From contig CAZFCB010000016.1 in assembly GCA_964517585.1 (NCBI GenBank), forward strand, positions 1 through 27,714: 27,714 nucleotides of DNA. The letters are read 5' to 3'. The notes under the pieces were generated by a model. That model was given only the letters and a program-made list of their open reading frames with translations, searched no databases and had not been told where the DNA came from. Positions 1 to 7,924 of the stretch are shown here, in pieces. Every line of letters begins with the position of its first letter. The first letter of the stretch is position 1. The translations under genes and the position numbers were made by a program. This stretch comes from JAGORY01 sp964517585 (lineage in GTDB: Bacteria > Patescibacteriota > Gracilibacteria > Peribacterales > Peribacteraceae).

Positions 1-54
1 AGCGCTTCCCTGTCACGGAAGAGGTCGCGGGTTCGAGTCCCGTTGGCTCCGCCA
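1..54 (+). tRNA. tRNA-Asp (GTC), 3' part, cut by window edge
   Basis: The visible part begins just before the anticodon arm. The anticodon stem pairs 5-9 with 17-21. The seven-base loop is CTGTCAC, giving anticodon GTC at 12-14. The T stem pairs 27-31 with 39-43 around a TTCGAGT loop. The acceptor 3' strand is 44-50, followed by discriminator G51 (the Asp identity base) and an encoded CCA at 52-54. The acceptor 5' strand and D arm lie outside the window. Confidence 0.93.
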
Positions 55-64
55 TCCATCATCA

Positions 65-120
65 CTTCGTTCTTCAGGACGAGAGATGGCTGTTCGAGCT
101 TGCCCTGAGTTTTTACGAAG
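65..120. repeat. REP-like inverted pair after the tRNA
   Basis: Bases 65-83 and the reverse complement of 99-120 share a CTTCGT start and a TCAGG(A/G)C(A/G)AG end, with a variable middle. They form an imperfect inverted pair around a 15-bp spacer. It resembles intergenic repeats of the type CTTCG...CTCAGG that I recall from many uncultured bacterial genomes; that resemblance is from memory. The role is unknown. Confidence 0.4.
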
Positions 121-121
121 G

Positions 122-140
122 GTCCCGTTGGCTCCGTCAT
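122..140 (+). repeat. Second copy of the tRNA-Asp 3' end
   Basis: Bases 122-140 repeat 37-55 (T-loop end, T-stem and acceptor 3' strands, discriminator, CCA region) with 18 of 19 identical, at a distance of 85 bp. The only change is C52 to T137. A shared TCACTTC follows both copies (62-68 and 143-149). The second copy cannot fold as a tRNA. It stops 2 bp short of the stop codon of the large SLH gene. Partial duplication of a tRNA 3' end is the classic mark of site-specific integration, but no integrase is visible. Confidence 0.75.
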
Positions 141-142
141 TG

Positions 143-3100
143 TCACTTCAGCACCTCTCGCAGTGTTGCGATGATCTTCGCTACTTCTGCGCGATTGATT
201 GTTGCATTGGGACGGAATATATTTTTCGGCGTGCCATCGGTATTCGTGTCTCCCTCGATAAGGCTGTAGAAAGCAGCGGTTGCTATTGCATGGCTGTAGG
301 GATGATTACTTGGTACATCGCTGAATGTTGCAGGGGATTTTCCGATCGGCAGTTTCATGACTTCGAGTAAGATTTGCACCACTTCTCCGCGGGTAGCGGG
401 TGCATTGACATCTGTATTGGGTGAGAAAACAGTGAGTCCCAAGGCTTCGGCCTCTGCGATGTACGCAGATGCCCATGAGCCCCGTGCAGAAGCATTGCGA
501 GGAGGCTTAGATGAGAGAGGGGTACCCGTTGCTTCCAAAGCCATTTTAAGAACTTCTGCCCTCGTCACAGCTTTTGCAACGCCAAATTCTCCCGTGAGAT
601 TCCCTTGATCATCGCGGTATCCTTGCGCAACACCGTCCTGAATGACGGCAGAGACGTAGGGTGCATACCACTCAGTTGCGACAACATCTTTGTACAGAAT
701 CTCTCTCTGCCCTGTCCGCACCATGATGCGTCCTCGTTGCACTGAAATACCTAGTGGTGGAGTCTTACGAAGAATAGGCGAGTTTGTCATTCTCGATGAA
801 GATTCTGACGATGCCATTGACTGATCTTGTTGTACTAATACCGGTGCATTAATCTGTGCTTTAAATCGCTCTGCAATCGTCAATCGTGCTGCAATCGCGA
901 GTGCTGAGGTACTATCGCCACCTGGCCCCGCTGTTCCTGCATGTCCGCCTCCGCCACTCGTCGTTGTCGTTGAGGAAGAGGAGGACGATGATGAAGAGGG
1001 CACCGTAAACAGCCAGTTCGTGTTGCTGCCACCGTCGGTGCTCGTGCCGTCGTACGCGATGATCGCAAGGCCAGCAGACGCATTGGAGAAGCTTGGCGAA
1101 ACGTACTGCACGGTCTGGGTTGCCGCACCATCAAGATCAAGAAACCACGTGTATCCTGCCGCAAGTGGTGACAGTGTCAGGAGCGCACTACTCTGACCAG
1201 TAAACGTCATATCATGGAAAATCGACTGTGTCGTGCCTGAGCCAAAAAGAATGCTCTGCGCCGCAGACGTGGAGGCAAGCAGATTGTAAAAATTGCTCGA
1301 TCCTCGGACGGTTTGTGTGGTAGAACCAACAAAGTCCACCGTCGACGTGCCGTACACGTAGCCACCGGTACCCGATGCATTGTTCCAGTTGCCGGACACG
1401 CTGACGGTACGACTGTTTCCGCCAAATGTACCGCTAAGAATACTAATACCAGAGGCAGTGAGATTGCTTGCGAGTGTGAATGTGGCTGTGGAGTTGTCGC
1501 CGTCTGCGTAGCCACCGTTATACAAGTTTTTTACTTCGTCGGCCCTAAGGACGCGGTTATAGACACGCACATCATCGAGGGCACCGTTAAAGAAACGTTC
1601 GTTGTTTCCAAACCAATTACCGATGCGTAGCATCGTGAGACTGTCCGATGTGTAATTGATCGTACCCACTGCCGTCGCTGTGCCGAGTGCGACACCATTC
1701 TGGTAGAGCGTCGCCGTTGTGCCGTCCCACGTCGCGCTCACATGTACCCACACTCCACTCACGGCGACAGATGGTGTGACCTGCAGATCGATAATGCTCG
1801 TATCATCTGCTTTCCTGAGACGGAACCGTAGAATATTGGAATTTTTATGATAGATCAGCGCGTACGACTCCCCTGCAGCCGATGCACCGTGGAGCTCGGA
1901 ACCTTTTCCGTACGATACGATTGTGTTTCGGTCGCCTGCGGAAGCCGAGAGGTTCATCCATGCTGCAAGAGAGAGATTTTGTAATGCAAATGCGTTGGAC
2001 TGCGGAGCATCCACATGATCGTTTATCCCATTGAACCGCATGGCAAATGCATTATCGAACATCAGCGATGGGAGTGTAGAGCCTGTCCAGACTGCTCCTG
2101 TACCGTTTCGAACTGCCTGATGATTATTTCCTGAGGAATCCAGAATTGCCCCCGTGTTCGTTCCTTCGTCAAATTTCCAATACCCGACGAGTCCGTACTC
2201 TGTTGGATCTTCGATGCTCAGATCATTGATTGTCCCTGTGATTGTCGTCGTTTGATGAGTAGGTGCAGTGAGCACAACGAGACCAGACTGTGCGGCAAAC
2301 GCACCCGATGTCTGCGTAATATTTCCCGCATGCACGACGTAGTTACTACTCGATACATCGAGAGTGCCACTGGAGAGTGCGAGTGTGCCCGTTGCTGTCA
2401 GACGATCGGCGAGTGTCCATGTTCCACCGACGCCGTTCATTGTGAGGTGATTAAATCGCTGCCCACCCGAAAGAATCTGGAGTGCGGACGATGTACCATC
2501 GAAGGTAACAGTTCCACTGCGTGGATTAAAAACACCGCCATTGTTCAGCCATGATCCTCCGACGGTGATACCGTAGTTGCTGGAAGAGATATCGAGCGTG
2601 CCACCGTTGAGCGTGAGATTGTTACTGACATCAAGCGCACTGGTGAGTGTGTACGTCGCTCGTGAGAGAGACGGCTGGTTGCCTGCAGCGAGAGCGGCAA
2701 TTTCGCCTGTGGAAAGTGCGCGGTTGTAGATGCGAACGTCGTCGAGCGTATTTTCAACATAGAGGCTCCCCGACCCTTTCCCGCCAATATAATATGGTCC
2801 TGCAGTGACATTTGGTGAGTAATTGCCTCCGACATTGGTATCCAGTTTTATCTCCTGCCCATCCAGAAAAAGCCTATTCCCCGAATGTCCATCATTGCCT
2901 GCTGTCCGAATCCACGCTGCATGATGCCAAGCATCATTCGTAAATGTCGTCGTCGATGTTTGACCAGTTGCCCAATGTCCTACAAACAACCGATTGATCG
3001 TCGTATTATACACGCCAATTTGTGCAGCTTGACCAGCAGATGCAGAGCCCCAGTCTACAAACCTACCGTAAACACCATTGGTCGTAGCGCCGGATGGAAC

Positions 3101-4504
3101 CATAAACCATAGAGAAACTGTAAACGTCGAATCTCCTGTTAACGTAGAGTTATTGGCTGATAGAACGTAATCATCCACCCCATCAAAACTCAAACTCCTC
3201 GCATTCGTAAAATTCGTCGGAGCAAGGGATGTAGAGAATGTTGGGCCACCCACCAGCGTTCCTGAATTACTGTACCCAGAACTATCCACAGCACGGGTAC
3301 CGCTCGTCTCATCAAACTTCCAGTAGCCGACAAGCCCATCGTTCAGCGTAAGATTGTAATAATTGAGACCTGTGGAAAGTGGTGCGTAAGAGCCCGTTCC
3401 GTAAACGAGAACAGTCCCATGTGCGGTGTCGTTTGTAAAACTCGTCAGTGTTTCATTTCCTTTGAGCTGTAGTGTTCCGTAGTTCGTGAATGTCCCAGCA
3501 TCTCTCAGTGTCAATCCTGTACCGCTGAGCTTCAATGATGCACCCGTGTTGATGGTGAGTGATGCAAGCGAGACTGCTCCTGTCAGCGTTGGCTGATTCG
3601 CTCGAAATGCAATGGTCACACGAGTGAATGGATCCGGAAGAATGCTTCCGCTCCAGTTGCTCGCATTTTCAAACGCTGTAGATACTGCCCCTCGCCACGC
3701 GGCCTGTGTGTGACGACCGGCTGCAAGATCGGTGATCTCTGTTTTTGTGAGCGCGCGCTTATACATGCGCACATCATCAATGGTTCCATTGAAGTACTGT
3801 TGCACGACGCCGCCAAAGACCGCAGCACCAATGGTCGCCGTATTCAATGCGATCGCCCCGAGCGAAGTCGTCTTCGTGTCTACTAACGCGCCATCGACGT
3901 AGAGCTGATGATTATTGCTTGCCGTGCTCACGATCAAGACGTGATGCCATGCGCCATTGTTGACGGCAGAGCCATTACACATATATGTGTATGTCCCAGC
4001 CGTATCGCGCAGATAGACTTTGATCGAATGATCGACCGTACATTCGCTGTCGCCATTCGAGGCTAATTGCACATGAAAGGTGGGATTGGTCAGAGAACTA
4101 TTCCCCTCGCTCATGATGGTACGGTACGCGTCGGTGGTATCGGTTGTTCTTATCCATGCACTGTACGTAAACGGAAAACCGCCCGTCGGTGCACTGCCGA
4201 TGGAAATGTACTGGCTGCTCCCTGCGCTGAAAATGAGGGAGTAAGGATCGGTAAATGAAATAGTAGGCGAAGCCGTTGCGAACCACGTTGGCGCATTTTG
4301 CAGCGTTCCTGTACGAGCATGTCCGGATGAATCTGCCGTACTCGTGCCAGTGCCTTCATCTAATTTCCAGTACCCGACTAAACCATCCGCACTAATCTGC
4401 GACGCAAAAACTGGACGCACAACTGCAAGCCCTGCCATGAGTATGCTCACAAGCAGAACTGCTGACGCAGGTCTCCAAGAATGTCGTCGGTAGGAAGGGG
4501 GCAT
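143..4504 (-). CDS. Large secreted surface protein: three LamG domains and three C-terminal SLH motifs
   Basis: This 1453-residue protein begins with a basic stretch and a hydrophobic signal segment (about residues 13-35, ending VFAS). Three concanavalin A-like/LamG domains follow at about 41-262, 390-607 and 770-996. Each opens with GLVGYWK(L/F)DE and closes with DDVR(M/I/V)Y(K/N)R. Between and after them are Gly/Ser/Thr-rich beta repeats (for example SGTLDVSSSNY). A low-complexity Ser/Thr/Gly linker spans about 1169-1200. Three SLH motifs lie at about 1271-1326, 1340-1385 and 1394-1450, with conserved TRAE, TRGE and NRAE turns. SLH motifs usually bind secondary cell-wall polymer or an S-layer, and LamG domains usually bind glycans or proteins, so an adhesin or S-layer-anchored binding protein is likely. 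No catalytic motif was recognised. The gene is flanked by tRNA-linked repeats. No clear SD precedes the ATG. Confidence 0.9.
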   Translation of the reverse strand: MPPSYRRHSWRPASAVLLVSILMAGLAVVRPVFASQISADGLVGYWKLDEGTGTSTADSSGHARTGTLQNAPTWFATASPTISFTDPYSLIFSAGSSQYISIGSAPTGGFPFTYSAWIRTTDTTDAYRTIMSEGNSSLTNPTFHVQLASNGDSECTVDHSIKVYLRDTAGTYTYMCNGSAVNNGAWHHVLIVSTASNNHQLYVDGALVDTKTTSLGAIALNTATIGAAVFGGVVQQYFNGTIDDVRMYKRALTKTEITDLAAGRHTQAAWRGAVSTAFENASNWSGSILPDPFTRVTIAFRANQPTLTGAVSLASLTINTGASLKLSGTGLTLRDAGTFTNYGTLQLKGNETLTSFTNDTAHGTVLVYGTGSYAPLSTGLNYYNLTLNDGLVGYWKFDETSGTRAVDSSGYSNSGTLVGGPTFSTSLAPTNFTNARSLSFDGVDDYVLSANNSTLTGDSTFTVSLWFMVPSGATTNGVYGRFVDWGSASAGQAAQIGVYNTTINRLFVGHWATGQTSTTTFTNDAWHHAAWIRTAGNDGHSGNRLFLDGQEIKLDTNVGGNYSPNVTAGPYYIGGKGSGSLYVENTLDDVRIYNRALSTGEIAALAAGNQPSLSRATYTLTSALDVSNNLTLNGGTLDISSSNYGITVGGSWLNNGGVFNPRSGTVTFDGTSSALQILSGGQRFNHLTMNGVGGTWTLADRLTATGTLALSSGTLDVSSSNYVVHAGNITQTSGAFAAQSGLVVLTAPTHQTTTITGTINDLSIEDPTEYGLVGYWKFDEGTNTGAILDSSGNNHQAVRNGTGAVWTGSTLPSLMFDNAFAMRFNGINDHVDAPQSNAFALQNLSLAAWMNLSASAGDRNTIVSYGKGSELHGASAAGESYALIYHKNSNILRFRLRKADDTSIIDLQVTPSVAVSGVWVHVSATWDGTTATLYQNGVALGTATAVGTINYTSDSLTMLRIGNWFGNNERFFNGALDDVRVYNRVLRADEVKNLYNGGYADGDNSTATFTLASNLTASGISILSGTFGGNSRTVSVSGNWNNASGTGGYVYGTSTVDFVGSTTQTVRGSSNFYNLLASTSAAQSILFGSGTTQSIFHDMTFTGQSSALLTLSPLAAGYTWFLDLDGAATQTVQYVSPSFSNASAGLAIIAYDGTSTDGGSNTNWLFTVPSSSSSSSSSTTTTSGGGGHAGTAGPGGDSTSALAIAARLTIAERFKAQINAPVLVQQDQSMASSESSSRMTNSPILRKTPPLGISVQRGRIMVRTGQREILYKDVVATEWYAPYVSAVIQDGVAQGYRDDQGNLTGEFGVAKAVTRAEVLKMALEATGTPLSSKPPRNASARGSWASAYIAEAEALGLTVFSPNTDVNAPATRGEVVQILLEVMKLPIGKSPATFSDVPSNHPYSHAIATAAFYSLIEGDTNTDGTPKNIFRPNATINRAEVAKIIATLREVLK

Positions 4505-4597
4505 CTTGGTAGGAGATTGTACTACAGTCGACGATGCATCACATAGGGGTAATTATGCTGCAGACAAAAACGCAATCGACTATGTTCAGAGTGTCCT

Positions 4598-4618
4598 GCC
4601 ATCTATCATCACTTCGTT
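4598..4618 (+). repeat. Direct repeat of the tRNA-proximal sequence (pairs with 51-71)
   Basis: These 21 bases match 51-71, which starts at the discriminator base of the tRNA, at 20 of 21 positions (C57 becomes T4604). The two copies flank the LamG/SLH gene. The right copy runs into a terminator-like hairpin that the left copy lacks. This suggests an insertion that separated the tRNA from its original terminator. Confidence 0.55.
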
Positions 4619-4632
4619 GAAGATGATTTTTT
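4605..4632 (+). terminator. Possible displaced tRNA terminator
   Basis: ATCATC (4605-4610) pairs with GATGAT (4622-4627) and TTC (4613-4615) with GAA (4619-4621), leaving a two-base bulge and a GTT loop. Five T residues follow. The stem is AT-rich and weak. It points in the tRNA direction and overlaps the right-hand direct repeat. It also lies inside an open frame, so it may be fortuitous. Confidence 0.35.
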
Positions 4633-4858
4633 AACGAGACGCATCATTAATGCGATTCGTACAAAGCTATTCCCAGGACGACGCTTATCTTCGGCATCTT
4701 TCACTGTACCGGGTAACAGTACTGCTATCGAGATAGAAGCTAAATCCACATCGAGCATACCGGCAGACCGTGTATTAAAGCATTTACTACAGGCTCATAA
4801 TGATAGCGTCATATCTATTGCCAAAGACATCGCATCAAGAGGCAGATTACTTCTCTCT

Positions 4859-5143
4859 ATGGATGCAGCGGCGCCCACGCGTGCTCAATTGCAAAGTGTT
4901 TTTAATCAAAATTTTTGGCCTTTGATGAAAGCACAGTATTTTGGAGATTTAGAGAAATATTTCCATGAGGGAAAGACCGACATAACTTCGGTTGGAATGG
5001 ATGAAATACGGGCAGAGTCTGGCCTCGGTAAAACATACCCTCATGGTTTTGAACATACTCCAAGCTGGCTGACTCACATACTGTTGGAGAGAAAAGAGGA
5101 TGAGACCATTGCGACACTCGACGCATTTTTCGCTCAATATTAA
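4859..5143 (+). CDS. Unknown protein, probably 5'-truncated gene
   Basis: The first usable ATG gives 94 residues starting MDAAAPTRAQL and ending DAFFAQY. I do not recognise the family. The frame stays open upstream back to 4553 (about 102 more codons), and its translation looks like real protein (for example DDFLTRRIINAIRTKLFPG). That stretch contains no in-frame ATG, GTG or TTG. The true start is therefore missing, or the gene lost its 5' end, plausibly at the repeat at 4598-4618. The visible part is soluble, with an aromatic-rich segment (FNQNFWPLMKAQYFGDLEKY) and no membrane helix. It is best treated as a remnant or a shortened hypothetical gene. Confidence 0.5.
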   Translation: MDAAAPTRAQLQSVFNQNFWPLMKAQYFGDLEKYFHEGKTDITSVGMDEIRAESGLGKTYPHGFEHTPSWLTHILLERKEDETIATLDAFFAQY

Positions 5144-5312
5144 GTGATAGCAATGGAGCTTTGGTGCTGCCGAAGCATGCTGTGCGCAGTTGCCAATCAT
5201 TCGCTATACGTAATCACATCACCGTGCTTGAGTAAATTTGCGTGTACTCGAACCACATCAGCACGTCCCGCCATTCTAGAAAGTTTGTCTTGTGGAAGCT
5301 ATGCTCTTCACA

Positions 5313-6989
5313 ATGCGAAAAACATGTGCAACTTGTGGCATTGCCTTCGAGATCACACAGGGCGATTTTGAGTTTTACGAGAAAGTCTCACCGATCTTCG
5401 GTGGAAAAAAGGAGCTGATTCCGCCACCAACCCTCTGTCCACTCTGCCGCGTTCAACGACGCCTCGTTTTTCGGAATCAAACCGTCCTTTTCAAAAGACA
5501 GTCATCGGAGAAAGGGGAGAAAATATTTTCACAGTGGCCCGACAATACTTCTTTCCCTGTCTATGACAATGTCTACTGGCATGAGGGGGATTGGGATGCT
5601 TTTTCCTACCGGCAGGATGTGGATCTTGCGACATCAATCTTCATGCAGCTCAAGAAGCTCTACGATCAAACTCCGAAAATAGCTCGCTCGATTGTCTCTG
5701 GTGCAGTCAATAGTGACTATTGCAACAACGGTACGGACATCAAGAATTGCTACCTCGTTTTCGGTGTCACGAGAGGAGAAGATTGTATGTGCTCTGAAAT
5801 TTGCTGGTACTCCAGAGATTGTTACGAATGCAGCCAAATTTTGAACTGTGAACTCTGTTTTGACTGTACTGCTTGCCAAGGTTCTTATGACGTGCAGAGC
5901 TCCATATTTTCCAATGATTGTCGTAATAGCTACTTCCTCATGAACTGTAGAAGTTGCGAAAATTGTTTTGGATGCGTGAATCTGCGTCATGCGAAGTATT
6001 GCATGTTCAATGAGCAACTTTCTCCGGCGGCGTATGAGAAAAATGTGAAAGCAATGAATCTGCATTCCTATACCGCGCGTCAAGAAATCGCCAAGCAGTG
6101 TTTCTCATTTTTTACGAAGCATCCACGTCCGCATGCCCAAAATACAAAAGTCGATGATGTCACTGGTAATTACATTTCCGAATCCAAGTCAGTCCACGAT
6201 AGCTTCAGCGTCAATGGTGGCGAGAACATTCGTTACGGCTACTATCTTTTGACTGGTGTAAAAGACTCTTACGACTACAGTCTGTACGGTAACGGGGCGG
6301 AGCTCGTCTATGAATCCGCAATCGTCGGAGGAGGCGCGATGAATATTCTTTTCTGCGCGGGCTGCTACAACAATGTTTCGAATCTTCTGTACTGCCTCGA
6401 CTGTTATAACTGCAGTGACTGCTTCTGCTGCTCTTCCTTGGAGAGAAAGAAGTATTGCATTCTCAATAAGCAGTATTCGGAAGAGGAGTACGAGCGACTC
6501 GTGCCAAAGATCATCGAAAGAATGCGCCTCGATGGTGAATGGGGGGAATTCTTTCCGTTGCCCTTCTCAGCGATGTCATATAACGCATCAATAGCGCAAC
6601 GGTTTTTCCCTCTCTCAAAAGAAGAGGCCACCGAAAAAGGCGTGCTGTGGCATGAGTCGGATGCGCTCAGTATCGACGACGCTGCGGGCATCGTCGCTAT
6701 TCCAGATACTGCAACCAAGCCTGCGCCCTTGACGGTTGTGAGTCCATTTTCCGGTAAGCCATACAGAATCACACTGCAAGAAGCAGAACGCTCTATGCGC
6801 TTTCATGTGCCCTTGCCGCGAGGAACGTACAACGAACGGATGGACCAAAGAATGCAACAGTTAGGGTCGATGAAAATGTACGATCGGTTCTGTGCAAAAA
6901 CTGGCAAACCGATCAAAACGACAATTTCGCCTGAAACTCCGTGGATCGTGTGGGACAAGGATGAGTATGAGAAAGAGTTTTCTGCATGA
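5313..6989 (+). CDS. Cysteine-rich multi-zinc-knuckle protein of CPR type
   Basis: This protein of about 558 residues has 32 cysteines. An N-terminal pair CATC (5-8) and CPLC (42-45) look like a zinc ribbon. Two cysteine-dense blocks follow at about 137-230 and 348-382. Each block ends in the same module, CFxC...L(R/E)xxKYCxxN(E/K)Q, followed by a helix (YEKNV, YERLV), at about 218-245 and 370-397, so the protein contains an internal duplication. The C-terminal part has a lone FCAKTGKP and an acidic/aromatic tail. Similar proteins are common in CPR genomes, in my memory sometimes labelled caib/baif family, a name this sequence does not support. The function is unknown; metal binding is likely. 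In-frame starts also exist at 5292 (GTG) and 5301 (ATG). I chose 5313 because it leads straight into the first CxxC. Confidence 0.82.
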   Translation: MRKTCATCGIAFEITQGDFEFYEKVSPIFGGKKELIPPPTLCPLCRVQRRLVFRNQTVLFKRQSSEKGEKIFSQWPDNTSFPVYDNVYWHEGDWDAFSYRQDVDLATSIFMQLKKLYDQTPKIARSIVSGAVNSDYCNNGTDIKNCYLVFGVTRGEDCMCSEICWYSRDCYECSQILNCELCFDCTACQGSYDVQSSIFSNDCRNSYFLMNCRSCENCFGCVNLRHAKYCMFNEQLSPAAYEKNVKAMNLHSYTARQEIAKQCFSFFTKHPRPHAQNTKVDDVTGNYISESKSVHDSFSVNGGENIRYGYYLLTGVKDSYDYSLYGNGAELVYESAIVGGGAMNILFCAGCYNNVSNLLYCLDCYNCSDCFCCSSLERKKYCILNKQYSEEEYERLVPKIIERMRLDGEWGEFFPLPFSAMSYNASIAQRFFPLSKEEATEKGVLWHESDALSIDDAAGIVAIPDTATKPAPLTVVSPFSGKPYRITLQEAERSMRFHVPLPRGTYNERMDQRMQQLGSMKMYDRFCAKTGKPIKTTISPETPWIVWDKDEYEKEFSA

Positions 6990-7078
6990 TTATTGCCTCG
7001 CTCTAAACAATCGTGCCACCGTGCGTGAGTTCATTAGCAAATATCTAGATATCGCTCAGAATGTCCTGCCACAAATCC

Positions 7079-7858
7079 TCATACATACTCAGGGAGTAAC
7101 GGCCAGATCGCCTTGTGGAAATTCCTGAGTGTATCAGCAATCGCAGCGTCTTCAATAATCACTCCAACCATGTCGTCCTTCGTAGACATAAGTGCAACCT
7201 TCCCTCCGTACACCATAATTTCTACAGGGAGATAGACTCCATTGAGCATTTTTATTTTCCGCTTCTGCTTTCGTCCGCGCTTGAAAGCGATATCGGATTC
7301 CTTCGACTTGTTTCCGATTGCGAGGAATTGAATATTTTTTGCTGCGCGACGATCTGCATACTTCCACATCCATTCATGAAGTTCTTCGCTGTGCTCTACT
7401 GGAAACAAGTGCTCCCAGTCACACACTGCATAAATGGCATCCAAGGGCTCACGAATCGTGTCGTTGTACACCTCCTTCAAACCTTCAACACCTTGGTAAA
7501 ATCGTACCTTTGGCTGCGTTGTCAGAGGATTGCGGATTGTATCAAGCATTGGGAGCATGCGAATGAGCTTCTCTTTACGCGCATCTATTTCCTGTGCACG
7601 GTTCGTCAACATGGAGAGCAGTGTTACTGGTGAGCAACTGACAAAATGCCGCACGCCATCTTTTACAAACTCCTGTATGTATCCGGCGTCCTTCATTTGT
7701 GCGAGTAGGATGTATGTGTTGGATCTCTTTAAGCCTGTCTTGTTTGCTATGACACTTGCAGGCTGTGCTCCAATTTCGAGGGAACAGAGGTATATTTTGG
7801 CTTGCTGATGCTTTAATCCTAGTTGCTCAAGGAGAGCAAGAATTGCTGTTTCATGCAT
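7079..7858 (-). CDS. TrmB-like transcriptional regulator
   Basis: This 259-residue protein has an N-terminal winged helix (about 1-75). It reads LLEQLGLKHQQAKIYLCSL, then a recognition segment TGLKRSNTYILLAQMKDAGYI, as in TrmB/sugar-specific regulators. A short coiled linker follows, then a C-terminal phospholipase-D-like/effector domain (RFYQGVEGLKEVYNDTI through the FHKAIWPLLP end). Such proteins are frequent in archaea and CPR bacteria and usually bind a small ligand; the ligand here is unknown. The open frame reaches a TTG at 7882, but the ATG at 7858 fits the family start and keeps the palindrome at 7861-7884 outside the gene. The gene is divergent from the methyltransferase/CBS-like pair, which it probably controls along with itself. 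Confidence 0.85.
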   Translation of the reverse strand: MHETAILALLEQLGLKHQQAKIYLCSLEIGAQPASVIANKTGLKRSNTYILLAQMKDAGYIQEFVKDGVRHFVSCSPVTLLSMLTNRAQEIDARKEKLIRMLPMLDTIRNPLTTQPKVRFYQGVEGLKEVYNDTIREPLDAIYAVCDWEHLFPVEHSEELHEWMWKYADRRAAKNIQFLAIGNKSKESDIAFKRGRKQKRKIKMLNGVYLPVEIMVYGGKVALMSTKDDMVGVIIEDAAIADTLRNFHKAIWPLLPEYV

Positions 7859-7860
7859 AG

Positions 7861-7892
7861 TGTTGTTATAAAATGATAACAACAGTTACTGT
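7861..7892. promoter_or_regulatory. Operator-like palindromes between the TrmB-like gene and the methyltransferase gene
   Basis: TGTTGTTAT (7861-7869) and ATAACAACA (7876-7884) form a perfect 9-bp inverted repeat with a 6-bp spacer, right beside the regulator ATG. Overlapping its right end is a second palindrome, ACAGT-T-ACTGT (7882-7892), near the expected -35 of the forward gene. TrmB-type proteins bind palindromes as dimers, so autoregulation and control of the divergent genes is a reasonable inference. Confidence 0.6.
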
Positions 7893-7924
7893 ACCATAAA
7901 ATTAAAATTAATAAAATACACATC
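7889..7924 (+). promoter_or_regulatory. AT-rich promoter, possibly leaderless transcript
   Basis: The stretch before the ATG at 7925 is almost all A and T. A TAAAAT element (7912-7917) sits 7 bp before the ATG, where a -10 box would put transcription start at or next to the start codon. No SD is present. The -35 (about 7889-7894, CTGTAC) is poor and overlaps the second palindrome, which would fit a repressed or activator-dependent promoter. Confidence 0.4.

Noticed and set aside
880..1515. Several overlapping minus-strand ORFs inside the LamG/SLH gene
   Set aside because: They are other frames of a continuous, domain-bearing reading frame.
5220..5270. tRNA-like GGTTCGAGT on the minus strand
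   Set aside because: Flanking bases do not form a T stem and no anticodon arm is present.
5197..5274. Minus-strand 25-codon ORF starting MAGRADVVRVHANLL
   Set aside because: It looks protein-like but is very short, has no SD or terminator, and stands alone; a gene remnant cannot be excluded.
7055..7071. Partial repeat of 4585-4601 (TCAGA(A/G)TGTCCTGCCA)
   Set aside because: 15 of 17 matches is expected by chance for some pair in a window of this size, and no structure supports it.
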